Positions 1 to 12,839 are shown, counted from the stretch's first letter. The stretch: DNA of 64,000 bases from Halioglobus maricola (GCF_009388985.1 NZ_CP036422.1:3424501-3488500), one strand, 5' to 3'. Numbers and translations are program-made. Notes: generated from the letters alone by a model not told the origin.

Positions 1-878
1 CAGAAGCCAATGAAGCGGCAATCAAGATCGCCCGCCTCCACGGCCACAATCGCGGTATCGAGAAGCCCGCCATCGTGGTGCTGGAAAACGCCTTCCACGG
101 CCGCACCATGGCCACGCTGAGCGCCACGGGTAACCGCAAGATCCAGGCAGGTTTCGAACCCCTGGTCAGTGGCTTTATCCGCGCGCCCCGAAATGATCTG
201 GAAGCTATTCGCCAGATCGCTGTAAACAACCCGGATGTGGTGGCCTTCTTTGCTGAGCCGATCCAGGGCGAGGGCGGCGTTCATCCGCTGGACGAGGACT
301 ACCTCCGAAGCGTACGCGCACTGTGTGAAGAACAGGGCTGGCTGATGATGCTGGACGAAGTCCAGACCGGCAATGGCCGCACTGGCACCTGGTTCGCTTA
401 CCAGGGCATGGGCTTCACCCCCGACGTAGTGACCACCGCCAAGGGCCTGGGTAACGGTGTCCCAATTGGTGCCTGCCTGGCCCGCGGCGAAGCAGCGGCA
501 ACTTTCGGCCCCGGCCACCACGGCTCCACCTACGGCGGCAACCCGCTGGTCTGCGCGGCAGCGCTGGCGGTGGTGGAGGCTATTACCGGCGAGGAAGTGC
601 TGGCGAACGTGGAACAGATGGGCGCCTTGATCCGCGACGTCATCACCTCAGACCAGGCAGCCGCGCCGCGTATAAAAGAAGTGCGAGGCCGTGGCCTGAT
701 GCTGGGTTTCCAGCTGGACCGCGACTGCCCCGGGCTGGTCCAGGAAGCCCTGGAGGCCGGCCTGCTGATCAACGTCACCGCCGGCAATACGGTGCGCCTG
801 CTCCCTCCACTGATCATTAGCGAACAAGAAGCGCGCGAACTCGCCGAGGGCGTCGCCAATCTGATTGCCGGCCTCTAG
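1..878 (+). CDS. argD: Acetylornithine aminotransferase, C-terminal part (5' end outside window)
   Basis: PLP-dependent aminotransferase of arginine synthesis, converting N-acetylglutamate semialdehyde to acetylornithine with glutamate as amino donor. The reading frame is open from base 3, so the N-terminus lies upstream of the window. Visible class-III signatures are the start of the fragment (EANEAAIK), the FHGRT segment, the LDEVQTG aspartate motif that contacts the pyridine nitrogen, and TTAKGLGNG, whose lysine (codon 441-443) should form the Schiff base. argF follows after 33 bases and was probably transcribed with it, a common pairing in gammaproteobacteria. The related succinylornithine transaminase (astC) cannot be excluded by sequence alone, but the argF neighbour favours argD. 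Confidence 0.9.
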   Translation, partial: EANEAAIKIARLHGHNRGIEKPAIVVLENAFHGRTMATLSATGNRKIQAGFEPLVSGFIRAPRNDLEAIRQIAVNNPDVVAFFAEPIQGEGGVHPLDEDYLRSVRALCEEQGWLMMLDEVQTGNGRTGTWFAYQGMGFTPDVVTTAKGLGNGVPIGACLARGEAAATFGPGHHGSTYGGNPLVCAAALAVVEAITGEEVLANVEQMGALIRDVITSDQAAAPRIKEVRGRGLMLGFQLDRDCPGLVQEALEAGLLINVTAGNTVRLLPPLIISEQEARELAEGVANLIAGL

Positions 879-911
879 GCCGCGTCGTAAAAAGTTTTAG
901 AGGAATAAACA

Positions 912-1826
912 ATGGCCCATACAAGGCATTTCCTGACCCTATTGGACTTTAGCCCCGCGGAATTAAACGACATTATCGCGCGGGCAATAGAGATGAAGAA
1001 AGAACACCGCGCAGGCGCAGATCAGCGCAAATTTCCCGGCCAGGTGCTGGGCATGATCTTCGCAAAGTCGTCTACTCGAACTCGCGTTTCCTTCGAAGCG
1101 GGCATGGCCCAGCTTGGAGGCCACGCCATGTTCCTCTCGCCCACCGACACCCAGCTGGGTCGGGGCGAACCGATTGAAGACTCGGCGCGCGTCATTTCCT
1201 CCATGGTCGACATCGTCATGATCCGCACCTTCGGCCACGACATCGTTGAAACCTTTGCGGCGAATTCGTCTGTACCCGTAATCAACGCGCTCACCGATGA
1301 CTTCCACCCCTGCCAGCTGCTGGCGGATATCCAGACCTACGTCGAGCATCGCGGCAGCATCGCCGGCAAGACCGTGACCTGGGTAGGCGACGGCAATAAC
1401 ATGGCACAGAGCTATATCAATGCCGCACGTCAGTTCGACTTCGAGTTGCGTATCGCCTGCCCTGAGGGCTACGACCCCAGTGCCGAACTCCTTGCGGCCA
1501 ACGCCGGACGTGTGAGCATTGTGCGCGATCCCATGGCCGCCGCCGAGGGGGCAGATCTCGTGGTCACCGACGTGTGGGCGTCCATGGGCCAGGAAGAAGA
1601 GCAAAAGCAGCGAGAAGCAGCCTTCGCCAACTACCAGGTGAATGGTGAACTGATGTCGCGTGCCGCCTCGGACGCTCTCTACATGCACTGCCTGCCAGCC
1701 CACCGCGGCGAGGAGATCAGTGCCGAGTTGATGGATGCGGCAGACACCGTTATCTGGGACGAAGCAGAGAACCGCCTGCATGCGCAAAAAGCGCTGATGG
1801 AGACCCTGCTACTGGCAAATCAGTAG
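912..1826 (+). CDS. argF: Ornithine carbamoyltransferase
   Basis: Cytoplasmic enzyme that joins carbamoyl phosphate and ornithine to give citrulline in arginine synthesis. The 304-residue length is normal for the family. The carbamoyl-phosphate motif STRTR is at residues 54-58, a DFHPCQ segment lies in the middle, and the ornithine-binding [10 protein letters not shown] motif is near the C-terminus. The ATG start has an AGAGGA ribosome-binding site about ten bases upstream. It sits directly behind argD. No ARG-box operator was identified because the argD promoter is outside the window. Confidence 0.96.
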   Translation: MAHTRHFLTLLDFSPAELNDIIARAIEMKKEHRAGADQRKFPGQVLGMIFAKSSTRTRVSFEAGMAQLGGHAMFLSPTDTQLGRGEPIEDSARVISSMVDIVMIRTFGHDIVETFAANSSVPVINALTDDFHPCQLLADIQTYVEHRGSIAGKTVTWVGDGNNMAQSYINAARQFDFELRIACPEGYDPSAELLAANAGRVSIVRDPMAAAEGADLVVTDVWASMGQEEEQKQREAAFANYQVNGELMSRAASDALYMHCLPAHRGEEISAELMDAADTVIWDEAENRLHAQKALMETLLLANQ

Positions 1827-1833
1827 CAGCATT

Positions 1834-1861
1834 GCTGTGGGAACCGCATGGTGCCCACAGC
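1834..1861 (+). terminator. Stem-loop after argF
   Basis: A perfect 8-bp stem (1834-1841 with 1854-1861) and a 12-base loop lie seven bases after the argF stop codon. No uridine run follows, so it may be a 3' end stabiliser or a factor-dependent stop rather than a strong intrinsic terminator. Confidence 0.4.
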
Positions 1862-1992
1862 TTCATAACAAACCCACATATCCGCTCCCTTTTTTAGAAC
1901 AAAAAATTCATAATCGCTCTGTCATATGGCCACCCCGCCAGATTCATGGGCTTTAGCGTAAGTGGCCACCTACCTAGCCCCCTATCAACAAG

Positions 1993-2001
1993 TTATCCAC
2001 A
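1993..2001 (+). promoter_or_regulatory. DnaA box upstream of nrdAB
   Basis: The nine bases TTATCCACA match the DnaA-box consensus exactly. The box lies 22 bases upstream of the candidate -35 element. In E. coli the nrdAB promoter is also controlled by DnaA, so a regulatory role is likely. A single box with no dnaA, dnaN or AT-rich unwinding element nearby does not suggest an origin. Confidence 0.6.
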
Positions 2002-2022
2002 GAATAAACCCAGTATGGTGCC

Positions 2023-2051
2023 TTGCATAACCGGGGGGGCCGCATTATCTT
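2023..2051 (+). promoter_or_regulatory. Candidate sigma-70 promoter of nrdAB
   Basis: TTGCAT (2023-2028) and TATCTT (2046-2051) are separated by 17 bases. The -10 element falls inside the upstream NrdR-like box, the arrangement expected for repression by NrdR. The match is moderate, and assignment rests on spacing and the overlap. Confidence 0.5.
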
Positions 2052-2055
2052 GTAC
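2040..2055 (+). promoter_or_regulatory. NrdR box 1 (candidate)
   Basis: The core CATTATCTTGT fits the NrdR consensus CwAtATaTwGt at most positions. It overlaps the candidate -10 element. It lies 32 bases from the second box, three helical turns, which matches the usual tandem NrdR layout. Confidence 0.5.
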
Positions 2056-2071
2056 CTATTCCAGCGACAAA

Positions 2072-2087
2072 CCCCAATATATGGGAT
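2072..2087 (+). promoter_or_regulatory. NrdR box 2 (candidate)
   Basis: A near-palindrome with core CCCAATATATGGG. It fits the AT-rich centre of the NrdR consensus, with deviations in the right arm. The register with box 1 (32 bases) supports a pair bound cooperatively downstream of the nrd transcription start. Confidence 0.5.
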
Positions 2088-2378
2088 ATCCGGTGATCAA
2101 AAAATAAGCAAAATGCATCGGGATGTAACGTCACTGTTACCCTTCTGCACAGTTTAGGATCATCAAGACACACCGCTGAGAAGAATTAGGAGATCGCTTC
2201 CAGCTGAACCCTCGACCAGGGGCCAGCCATTAATCGGAACGCGAGAGAAACAGGGGAGTTATCGCCACCCGGCAGGAGAACTGGGCTACCCAGTCACCCG
2301 TTTTGTGGCCACCAATCCTCTTCCGACAAGCAACATCTGACAACAATAAGGCGAACAGCCACAAGGAATCGGAGAGAT

Positions 2379-5252
<2,874 letters not shown>

Positions 5253-5312
5253 GCAGCAGGAAAGGGTAAACACAATGACAAGCAGAGTAACAACAGCCAG
5301 GGGAAAAACTAG

Positions 5313-6593
5313 ATGTTGAGTTGGGATGACTACCACAAAGAAGAAGCGACACCGGCCGCAGCGGCACCACAACAAGCCGCCAAACCGCAAGCACTGGTAG
5401 CCGAAATGGAGACGCCACCTGGGGCAGTGGCAGTTCCACGAGAAGAACCGCAGCCAGAACCCGAGGTAGCCGCTGCACCTGTATCTGCGCCGCCGAATGA
5501 TCCCGTGGCGCGCGCCGCGGAAGCCGTGGCCAGTATCGACGTGGCTCCTGGTCTGGAAGAGCTGGAAATGGGCGCCGCCCGGGTTTCAGTCGATGAAAAG
5601 GCAATGATCAATTGCCGCGTCGACCTCAACCAGTTGGTGCCGTTCAAGTACGACTGGGCCTGGCAGAAATATCTGGATGGCTGCGCCAATCACTGGATGC
5701 CCCAGGAAATCAACATGACGGCAGACGTCGCCACCTGGAAGAGCGCAGACGGCTTGTCCGAGGACGAGCGCCGAATCATCATGCGCTCGCTGGGCTATTT
5801 CTCTACCGCCGACTCACTGGTGGCGAATAACCTGGTGCTGGCAATTTACCGCCTGATCACCAACCCCGAATGTCGACAGTACCTGTTGCGCCAGGCATTT
5901 GAAGAGGCCATTCACACCCACGCCTACCAGTACTGCATCGAATCTCTTGGCATGGATGAAGGCGAAATTTTCAACATGTACCGAGAAGTCCCCTCGGTGG
6001 CCGCCAAGGCCGCGTGGAGCCTCAGTCATACCCACAGCCTGAGTGACCCCACTTTCAACACAGGCACCCTGGAAACTGACCAGGAACTGCTGCGCAACCT
6101 GATCGGCTTCTACGCAGTAACCGAGGGCATCTTCTTCTACTGCGGCTTCACCCAGATTCTATCCATGGGCCGGCGCAACAAAATGACCGGGGTGGCAGAA
6201 CAATTCCAATACATCCTGCGTGATGAGTCCATGCACCTGAACTTCGGGATCGATGTGATCAACCAGATCAAGCTCGAGAACCCCCAGTTGTGGACAGAGA
6301 GCTTCCAGGACGAAGTGATCCAGATGATTCTGGAAGGCACTGAGCTCGAAATCCAGTATGCACGGGACACCATGCCCCGCGGCGTGCTGGGAATGAATGC
6401 GGCGATTATGGAGGAGTATCTCCACTTTATCTGCAACCGACGCCTGTCACAGCTGGGCCTGCCTGAGCAGTTTACCGGCGCCCAGAACCCATTCCCATGG
6501 ATGAGCGAAATCATGGATCTGCGCAAGGAGAAGAACTTCTTCGAAACGCGGGTTATTGAATACCAGACGGGTGGAGCCCTTAGCTGGGATTGA
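5313..6593 (+). CDS. nrdB: Ribonucleoside-diphosphate reductase, class Ia, beta subunit
   Basis: Di-iron tyrosyl-radical subunit that activates NrdA. Metal ligands D167, E198 and H201 and the radical tyrosine Y205 (spacing E-x2-H-x3-Y) are all present, followed by the FYAVTEG glutamate and ESMHL ligands. It is therefore an ordinary radical-bearing NrdB, not an R2c or tyrosine-less type. Residues 12-95 form an Ala/Pro/Glu-rich linker. The first five residues (MLSWD) resemble the last four (LSWD), and the C-terminal tail should dock on NrdA. AGGGG lies ahead of the ATG. The last codons and the stop lie inside a 20-base tandem repeat that continues into the intergenic space. Confidence 0.97.
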   Translation: MLSWDDYHKEEATPAAAAPQQAAKPQALVAEMETPPGAVAVPREEPQPEPEVAAAPVSAPPNDPVARAAEAVASIDVAPGLEELEMGAARVSVDEKAMINCRVDLNQLVPFKYDWAWQKYLDGCANHWMPQEINMTADVATWKSADGLSEDERRIIMRSLGYFSTADSLVANNLVLAIYRLITNPECRQYLLRQAFEEAIHTHAYQYCIESLGMDEGEIFNMYREVPSVAAKAAWSLSHTHSLSDPTFNTGTLETDQELLRNLIGFYAVTEGIFFYCGFTQILSMGRRNKMTGVAEQFQYILRDESMHLNFGIDVINQIKLENPQLWTESFQDEVIQMILEGTELEIQYARDTMPRGVLGMNAAIMEEYLHFICNRRLSQLGLPEQFTGAQNPFPWMSEIMDLRKEKNFFETRVIEYQTGGALSWD

Positions 6594-6632
6594 TAGCCCT
6601 TAGCTGGGATTAATAGCCCAGCTGAGATTAAG
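6575..6632 (+). repeat. 20-base tandem repeat spanning the nrdB stop codon
   Basis: Two copies (6575-6594 and 6595-6614) differ at one or two bases near the end. A third, degenerate copy lacking two bases follows (6615-6632). The first copy contains the last NrdB codons and the TGA stop. Twenty is not a multiple of three, so further copies cannot extend the protein in frame. Confidence 0.85.
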
Positions 6633-6641
6633 AAACCAAGT

Positions 6642-6676
6642 CCAGCCGGCTGCCCCTGCAGTCAATGGGGCGGCTG
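6642..6676 (+). terminator. Stem-loop after nrdB
   Basis: CCAGCC pairs with GGCTGG and GCCCC with GGGGC, with a four-base bulge on the left arm and a ten-base loop. No uridine run follows, so it may attenuate rather than end transcription into the next small gene. Confidence 0.4.
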
Positions 6677-6718
6677 GATGGCACCAACAGCGGTAGGTCG
6701 AATAACGAGGACTTTTTT

Positions 6719-6910
6719 ATGCCAGAGAACGACAGACCCACGGAAACAGAGACCATTCTGATGGCGCTTGACCAGATCAGCCAGACCATCGATGTCATGA
6801 CCAGTGTGGTAAATCGCTTGCGCAACTACGTTCACCAGCAGGAGGCAGCCGCTGCAGAGCAGTCCCAGGAGCTGGCGGCGGAAATGCAGGGCGACCACAT
6901 CATTCACTAG
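6719..6910 (+). CDS. Small coiled-coil protein, paralogue of the next gene
   Basis: A 63-residue acidic, soluble protein of unknown function. The ATG at 6719 is chosen because AACGAGG lies at a workable distance upstream. An ATG at 6665 in the same frame has no ribosome-binding site and lies in the stem-loop. Residues 8-42 form one amphipathic helix with heptad-like hydrophobics (ILMALDQI, VMTSVVNRL) and a VH pair at its end. An Ala/Glu/Gln-rich stretch follows. It resembles the protein at 7076-7270 along its whole length, so the two are a tandem duplication. The gene lies 125 bases after nrdB and may share its transcript. No signal peptide or cysteines. Confidence 0.65.
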   Translation: MPENDRPTETETILMALDQISQTIDVMTSVVNRLRNYVHQQEAAAAEQSQELAAEMQGDHIIH

Positions 6911-7075
6911 CGAACGCCCGATTCGCGGCGGTGTCGGGCATGGCCCCGAGGCCCCGCCATCCCTACCTCTACCGCACTGGTGGCGCTGGCGGCCACTCTT
7001 CTGGCGCCCACAGCCATTCGGTAATAGAGCTTCCTGACGCAAACTGCGAATGTGCCCATAATCAGGACGACAGCC

Positions 7076-7270
7076 ATGACCAGCAAGAAAAGATGTGAAC
7101 CCGACGAAACCATGCTCATCGCACTGGAAGAAATAGGCCATACCCTGCAAGTCATGGAAAGCCTGTTCCAAAGGCTGGAAAAGCACGTTCACTCACGCAT
7201 GGGTGAAGCGCAGGAATCTGGCCATGCCCAGCTCGACCACGATATCCCGTCAGAGCGCACCGTTCACTGA
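7076..7270 (+). CDS. Small coiled-coil protein, paralogue of the preceding gene
   Basis: A 64-residue protein of unknown function. The ATG at 7076 follows AGGA at eight bases; an upstream ATG at 7052 is less well placed. Residues 9-33 align with the protein at 6719-6910: shared ET-x-L-x-AL, VM-x-S, RL and VH positions, and both end in a hydrophobic residue plus histidine. The rest is hydrophilic. The spacer between the paralogues (6911-7075) holds no recognisable gene. Function is unknown; the shape suggests an oligomerising helix or a small adaptor. Confidence 0.62.
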   Translation: MTSKKRCEPDETMLIALEEIGHTLQVMESLFQRLEKHVHSRMGEAQESGHAQLDHDIPSERTVH

Positions 7271-7331
7271 CGCCCTTGGCAGCGGCGGTCAACCGCGTAT
7301 CATCCCTGGTGATACCCTTCAGGAGACCGCC

Positions 7332-7994
7332 GTGTTCGCCGCCTTTGATCGAGTCTATATCGACGTACCCTCACCGCACGATGCTATCGCCGAGTACGCC
7401 ACACTGCTTGGTGTTGTCGCGGACGGCAGCCGCCTATCTCTCGCCAATCTTGATATCTGCCTGCGGGGCGATACTGAAACTGCAGCCATAGCCGGCCTGA
7501 ATCTGCTCGACACGGCGTTACCACCGGCTACCGAGCAAGTTGTATCAACTGGCGAGATGCCCATCCAGCTAGCGGCCTCAAACTATCGCTCGCCCGACTA
7601 CCGAAGCACCGACTCTACGACCGGCATTTATGCCGTGGATCATATTGTCCTGCAGACCCGCGACGCCGACGCCTGCATCGCCCTGTTCCGCGACCAGCTG
7701 GGCTTGCGCCTGGCACTGGACCAGGCCGTACCTGAATGGGGCGGCCGGATGCTCTTTTTCCGTCATGGCAAAATGACACTGGAGGTCATCCAGAATCTGA
7801 AAGAGCCGCCACCAAGAGACTTCTTCTGGGGTATCACCTACCTCTGCCACAACATCGACGAAACCATTGAGTTGCTGGACGTACGAGGCGTCGCTCACTC
7901 ACCCATTCGCGAGGGTCGCAAGCCGGGCACACGCGTTGCCACCATCAAGAGCCATGCACTGGGGTTGCCCACGCTGATCATCGGGCCAGCCTGA
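7332..7994 (+). CDS. VOC-superfamily (glyoxalase/dioxygenase fold) protein
   Basis: A 220-residue two-module VOC protein. The C-terminal module (from about residue 98, VDHIVLQTRD) is a clear glyoxalase/bleomycin-resistance fold with the typical start, an FYR-like FRDQLGL segment and a metal-site glutamate (LEVIQ). The N-terminal module (DRVYIDVPS) is more diverged. The frame is open further upstream, but the GTG at 7332 has AGGAGA five bases away and the longer version would overlap the preceding gene. Substrate unknown. It could be an isomerase or dioxygenase, or a non-catalytic binding protein. Confidence 0.75.
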   Translation: MFAAFDRVYIDVPSPHDAIAEYATLLGVVADGSRLSLANLDICLRGDTETAAIAGLNLLDTALPPATEQVVSTGEMPIQLAASNYRSPDYRSTDSTTGIYAVDHIVLQTRDADACIALFRDQLGLRLALDQAVPEWGGRMLFFRHGKMTLEVIQNLKEPPPRDFFWGITYLCHNIDETIELLDVRGVAHSPIREGRKPGTRVATIKSHALGLPTLIIGPA

Positions 7995-8080
7995 AATTTG
8001 ATCCAGAATATCCCTTCCCGGTACTGTCTGTACTAAAGTGATACGGTAGAAACCATCAGCCCAGAGAGGAGAAAGAACAC

Positions 8081-8650
8081 GTGAGCACCATTATCGACGG
8101 CGTAGATTACGGCCCCCTGCACCAACTCATCGGCACCTGGTGGGGCGACAAGGGCCTGGATGTGGCCCCGGAGCCAGATGGCGATGACAAGCACGCCTAT
8201 ATTGACCAGATCATCTTCACCCCGGCGGGCGCCGCTGAAAACGCCGAAGAACAAAATCTGGTGTGCGTGAAGTACCACCAGCTGGTCCGCAAACGCAATA
8301 AAGGCACTGTCTTCCACGACCAGATAGGCCACTGGATGTACGAGCCCAGCAGCGGAATCATCATGCACTCGCTGACGATTCCACGCGCCGTATGTGTCCT
8401 GGCGGGTGGCGAGTTACAACAGAACGGCGATGAAACCATCTTCGATGTTGCAGCGACCCAGGGCAGCGAGACCTTCGGCGTGGTGCAGTCACCTTTCATG
8501 CTCGAGAAAGCAAAAACCACTGCTTTCAAAATGACCATGAAGGTCTCGGGGGATGAACTCGTCTACGAGGAGACGACCTCATTGGATATCTACGGCCGTC
8601 TATTCGAACACACCGACGGCGCAACGCTACAGCGTATCGTTTACGACTAG
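8081..8650 (+). CDS. Heme-binding beta-barrel (nitrobindin/FABP-like) protein
   Basis: A 189-residue soluble protein with the start of the nitrobindin/THAP4-type barrel: LHQLIGTWWGDKG near the N-terminus, then alternating strands. Bacterial members have been proposed to bind heme or lipids, but the ligand here is unknown and no clear heme-ligand histidine is assigned. GTG start with GAGGAG nine bases upstream. The stop codon shares the four bases CTAG with the stop of a decayed reading frame on the other strand. It lies 86 bases after the VOC gene, in the same direction. Confidence 0.7.
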   Translation: MSTIIDGVDYGPLHQLIGTWWGDKGLDVAPEPDGDDKHAYIDQIIFTPAGAAENAEEQNLVCVKYHQLVRKRNKGTVFHDQIGHWMYEPSSGIIMHSLTIPRAVCVLAGGELQQNGDETIFDVAATQGSETFGVVQSPFMLEKAKTTAFKMTMKVSGDELVYEETTSLDIYGRLFEHTDGATLQRIVYD

Positions 8651-8840
8651 CGGCGGTAGCTCAGGCCCACTTTGATGGTGCGCGGCATATTGCGCCGCGC
8701 GCCGATCAGCTTCCCGCAGAACATCTGAACCTTTCCAACGCTGCCGCAGTTCGCCCCTGAAAGGGGGGCTTTACCCGGGCAATGTAATCGCTGTAAACTT
8801 CACCTCTCGAACCGGTGCCATTAGCGTAAATCCGCCCCCA
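8647..8840 (-). pseudogene. Remnant of a TonB-dependent receptor C-terminus
   Basis: Read on the minus strand, the last 38 codons end in MPRTIKVGLSYRR and a stop. This is the closing beta-strand pattern of TonB-dependent outer-membrane receptors (PRT-x-x-V/L-x-x-x-Y-R-x-stop). An upstream stretch in another frame (about 8766-8837, with TGSRGEVYSDYIARV) would join it through one frameshift at a run of six identical bases (8763-8768). A stop at 8841-8843 closes that frame, and no receptor body remains because fadB begins at 8941. Assignment is by motif only. Confidence 0.45.
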
Positions 8841-8940
8841 TTATCACGGGCATCAACTACACTTATGGCCCCCTCACCGAGCAGCGGCTACACTCCAATG
8901 CCTCGATTAACACCCCACTAACCTGAGACAGGACACCGAC

Positions 8941-11088
8941 ATGATCTACCAGAGTGACCAGCTCACGATCACGCGCCTCGAAGGCGACATCGCGGAGCTG
9001 AACTTCGACCTGCAGGGCGAATCCGTCAACAAATTCGACCAGGCTACTGTTGCCAGCCTTACCGCTGGCCTCGACGCCCTCGAAGCCGAGAGTGGCATCA
9101 AGGGCCTGCTGGTCACATCCGGCAAGCCAGTCTTTATTGTTGGCGCGGACATCACTGAGTTCGTCAGCCTGTTCGGCGCGAGCAAAGAAGAGATCAAGCC
9201 CTTCACCGGCACCAACAACAAAAACTTTAACCGCCTCGCGGCCCTGCCATATCCATCTGCGGTCGCCATCAATGGCTTCGCCATGGGCGGCGGCCTGGAA
9301 GTGTGTCTGGCCTGCGATTTCCGCATCATGAGCACCGCGGCTAAAGTCGGCCTGCCCGAAACCAAGCTGGGTATTCTCCCCGGCTGGGGTGGCACCGTGC
9401 GTCTACCGCGCATCATCGGTGTCGATGAAGCTGTGATGTGGATGGCCACCGGCGCGGACAAGCGCCCCGACGACGCGCTGAAAGCCGGCGCTGTTGACGC
9501 TATAGCGGCTCCCGAACAACTCCGCGACGTGGCATTGGCAACCCTGAACAATGCCGTCGAGGGCAACCTCGACTACGAAGCTCGCCGCGCCGAGAAGCAC
9601 GGCCCCCTGCCCCTGAATGATATCGAAGCCATGATGAGCTTCTTCACCATCAAGTCCATGGTCGGTCAGCAGGCTGGCAAGAACTACCCCGCGCCGATCA
9701 AGGTCGTAGACGTGATTGAGCAGGCCCGCAAGATGAGCCTCGAAGAGGCCCTGGATGTGGAAGCTGAAGGCTTTGCCGAGCTCGCCACAACACCCGTCGC
9801 TGCGGCGCTGGTTGGCGTATTCCTCAACGACCAGCTGCTGGGCAAGGTCGCCAAGGGCTGGGAGAAAAAAGCTGACAAGAAGATCGAACACGCTGCCGTA
9901 CTGGGCGCGGGCATCATGGGTGGCGGCATCGCCTACCAGAGCGCGTTCAAGGGCACCCCGATCAAGATGAAGGACATCAACCAGGACGGTCTCGACCTGG
10001 GTCTGTCCGAGGCCAACAAGCTGTTGGCCAAGCGCGTTGCAAAGGGTCGCATGACCCCCGCTAAAATGGGCGACGTTCTCAACAGCATCGACCCCACTCT
10101 TACCTACGCCGGCTTTGAAGACGTCGATATCGTGGTTGAGGCCGTGGTCGAGAACGAGAAGGTCAAAGGCATTGTCCTGGCTGAAACCGAGAAAAATATC
10201 GACAAGGACGCCGTACTGGCCTCCAACACCTCTACTATTTCCATCACCCGCCTGGCGGAAAACCTGGAGCGGCCTGAAAACTTCTGCGGCATGCACTTCT
10301 TTAACCCGGTACATGCTATGCCACTGGTAGAAGTGATTCGCGGTGAGAAGACTTCCGATAATGCCATCGCCCGCACCGTGGCGTATGCCAACAAGATGGG
10401 CAAGAAAGCGGTTGTCGTTAACGACTGCCCTGGATTCCTGGTCAACCGGGTACTGTTCCCCTACTTTGGCGGCTTCAATGCCCTGCTGCGCGACGGCGCT
10501 GACTTCCAGGCGATCGATAAAGTCATGGAGCGTTTTGGCTGGCCCATGGGCCCCGCCTACCTGATGGACGTTGTCGGCATCGACACCGGCGTTCACGCTG
10601 CCAACGTGATGGCAGAGGGTTTCCCCGACCGCATGCAGCCCGACTTCAAGAGCGCTACCGAGGTGATGTTCGAACTCGAGCGCTACGGCCAGAAAAATGG
10701 CAAGGGCTTCTACGAGTACGTCACTGACAAACGCGGCAAGCCGAAGAAAGTCGTCAACGAAGACGTCTACGGCATGATCGCTGACGTCTGTGGTGACCGC
10801 GCCGAGTTTGAGAAAGATGACATCATCATGCGCATGATGCTGCCCATGGCCATCGAGATGGCTCGCTGCGTCGAAGAAGGCATCGTCGGCACACCCGCCG
10901 AGGCCGATCTGGCGCTGCTGTACGGCGTGGGCTTCCCGCCCTTCCGCGGTGGCATCTTCCGCTGGATGGACACCGTTGGCATGGCAACCATAGCAGCTGC
11001 CTCAGAGAAGTTCGCTTCGCTGGGCAAAGCCTATGAGCTGACCGACAACATGAAAGACATGCTTGCCAACGGCAAGACCTACTACTGA
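8941..11088 (+). CDS. fadB: Fatty acid oxidation complex alpha subunit
   Basis: Multifunctional beta-oxidation enzyme. The N-terminal enoyl-CoA hydratase/isomerase domain (about 1-190) has the oxyanion-hole region GFAMGGGLE with catalytic E120 and E140. The middle (from about 317) is the 3-hydroxyacyl-CoA dehydrogenase domain, with the NAD-binding GAGIMG at 323-328 and the catalytic histidine in CGMHFFNPV (H452). The C-terminal dehydrogenase domains follow to residue 715, the normal FadB length. It forms an alpha2-beta2 complex with FadA, encoded 27 bases downstream. No FadR site was recognised upstream. Confidence 0.97.
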   Translation: MIYQSDQLTITRLEGDIAELNFDLQGESVNKFDQATVASLTAGLDALEAESGIKGLLVTSGKPVFIVGADITEFVSLFGASKEEIKPFTGTNNKNFNRLAALPYPSAVAINGFAMGGGLEVCLACDFRIMSTAAKVGLPETKLGILPGWGGTVRLPRIIGVDEAVMWMATGADKRPDDALKAGAVDAIAAPEQLRDVALATLNNAVEGNLDYEARRAEKHGPLPLNDIEAMMSFFTIKSMVGQQAGKNYPAPIKVVDVIEQARKMSLEEALDVEAEGFAELATTPVAAALVGVFLNDQLLGKVAKGWEKKADKKIEHAAVLGAGIMGGGIAYQSAFKGTPIKMKDINQDGLDLGLSEANKLLAKRVAKGRMTPAKMGDVLNSIDPTLTYAGFEDVDIVVEAVVENEKVKGIVLAETEKNIDKDAVLASNTSTISITRLAENLERPENFCGMHFFNPVHAMPLVEVIRGEKTSDNAIARTVAYANKMGKKAVVVNDCPGFLVNRVLFPYFGGFNALLRDGADFQAIDKVMERFGWPMGPAYLMDVVGIDTGVHAANVMAEGFPDRMQPDFKSATEVMFELERYGQKNGKGFYEYVTDKRGKPKKVVNEDVYGMIADVCGDRAEFEKDDIIMRMMLPMAIEMARCVEEGIVGTPAEADLALLYGVGFPPFRGGIFRWMDTVGMATIAAASEKFASLGKAYELTDNMKDMLANGKTYY

Positions 11089-12297
<1,209 letters not shown>

Positions 12298-12340
12298 CAC
12301 CTGCTCTTTGACAGCGCTGCTTCAGCAGCGCCCACAAAAA

Positions 12341-12371
12341 AGGCCCGCTTTAGCGGGCCTTTTATTTATTT
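12341..12371. terminator. Bidirectional intrinsic terminator after fadA
   Basis: A 9-bp stem (12341-12349 with 12352-12360) and a short loop are followed by a T-rich tail on the plus strand and preceded by an A run that acts as the tail on the minus strand. It should end both fadBA and the convergent yqcC-like gene. Confidence 0.88.
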
Positions 12372-12429
12372 AGACAGCCCTGGTTTCGATACCGCCGCTA
12401 CAAGCTGCTCAATGTGCAGCAGAAGACCC

Positions 12430-12747
12430 TCAGCCGGTGGTGATCAGCTGGTCTACCCGCTGCAACGCCGCCACCAGTCCACCTACCGACAACTCGCTGC
12501 CGCGAAAGTACTCTTCTGCCATCGGCGCGATACTGCACTTCTCTGGGAGAGGGCTTTGCTCGTCCAGCATCCGGTAGATTGTTGGAAGAAAAACAAACTG
12601 CAGCCACTGTGGCAGCGTCAGTGTGTCAACACAGAAAGGCTCAGTGGAAGCCAGCGCCTCAGTAGAAGGCGCTATCTTCTCCCACAGGCTCAACTGGCGC
12701 AGCTGGGCTTCGACATCAATCAGGACTTCGGCAATTTCGGTGTGCAT
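12430..12747 (-). CDS. yqcC: YqcC family (DUF446) protein
   Basis: A 105-residue soluble protein matching the YqcC family: a helical start ending in LW, the signature STEPFCVDTL (E. coli STQPFFMDTM), then LPQWLQFVFLP and a closing VDQL helix. Molecular function is unknown; in enterobacteria the gene sits beside truC. An in-frame GTG at 12762 would add five residues. ATG 12747 aligns better with the family start, but neither has a strong ribosome-binding site. Confidence 0.82.
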   Translation of the reverse strand: MHTEIAEVLIDVEAQLRQLSLWEKIAPSTEALASTEPFCVDTLTLPQWLQFVFLPTIYRMLDEQSPLPEKCSIAPMAEEYFRGSELSVGGLVAALQRVDQLITTG

Positions 12748-12811
12748 GGTATCGCTCAACACTCTGTGGGCAGCATTCTACAACGAACTATGAGTAAACG
12801 CCCTGCAGCTT

Positions 12812-12839
12812 TTGACCCCGACACATAGCGGAGTGTAAT
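12812..12839 (+). promoter_or_regulatory. Promoter of tRNA-Gly
   Basis: TTGACC (12812-12817) and TGTAAT (12834-12839) are separated by 16 bases and end 12 bases before the tRNA. The distance fits a short-leader tRNA transcript. Confidence 0.55.

Larger units (their letters stand above)
1827..2378. other. 552-base non-coding region: nrdAB control region and long leader
   Basis: No credible gene is present on either strand. The left part holds the argF stem-loop and an AT-rich tract near 1890-1915. The middle holds a DnaA box, a candidate promoter and two NrdR-like boxes, listed separately. If the promoter is right, nrdA has a leader of about 320 bases, which is long. Within it are an inverted repeat (GTAAC/GTTAC at 2125-2140) and a small hairpin (2280-2294) of unknown role. 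Confidence 0.7.

Noticed and set aside
963..1787. 274-codon open frame on the minus strand
   Set aside because: Antisense to argF with no start signal and no domain.
1993..2001. Replication origin suggested by the DnaA box
   Set aside because: Only one box, no dnaA or dnaN neighbours and no AT-rich unwinding region; a regulatory role at nrdAB fits better.
6907..7155. Minus-strand gene between the two micro-proteins
   Set aside because: The 82-codon frame overlaps the start of the second micro-protein, has no ribosome-binding site and no recognisable pattern.
9403..10596. 397-codon open frame on the minus strand
   Set aside because: Antisense to fadB, a typical shadow in GC-rich coding DNA; the translation is rich in His, Gly and Val without motifs.
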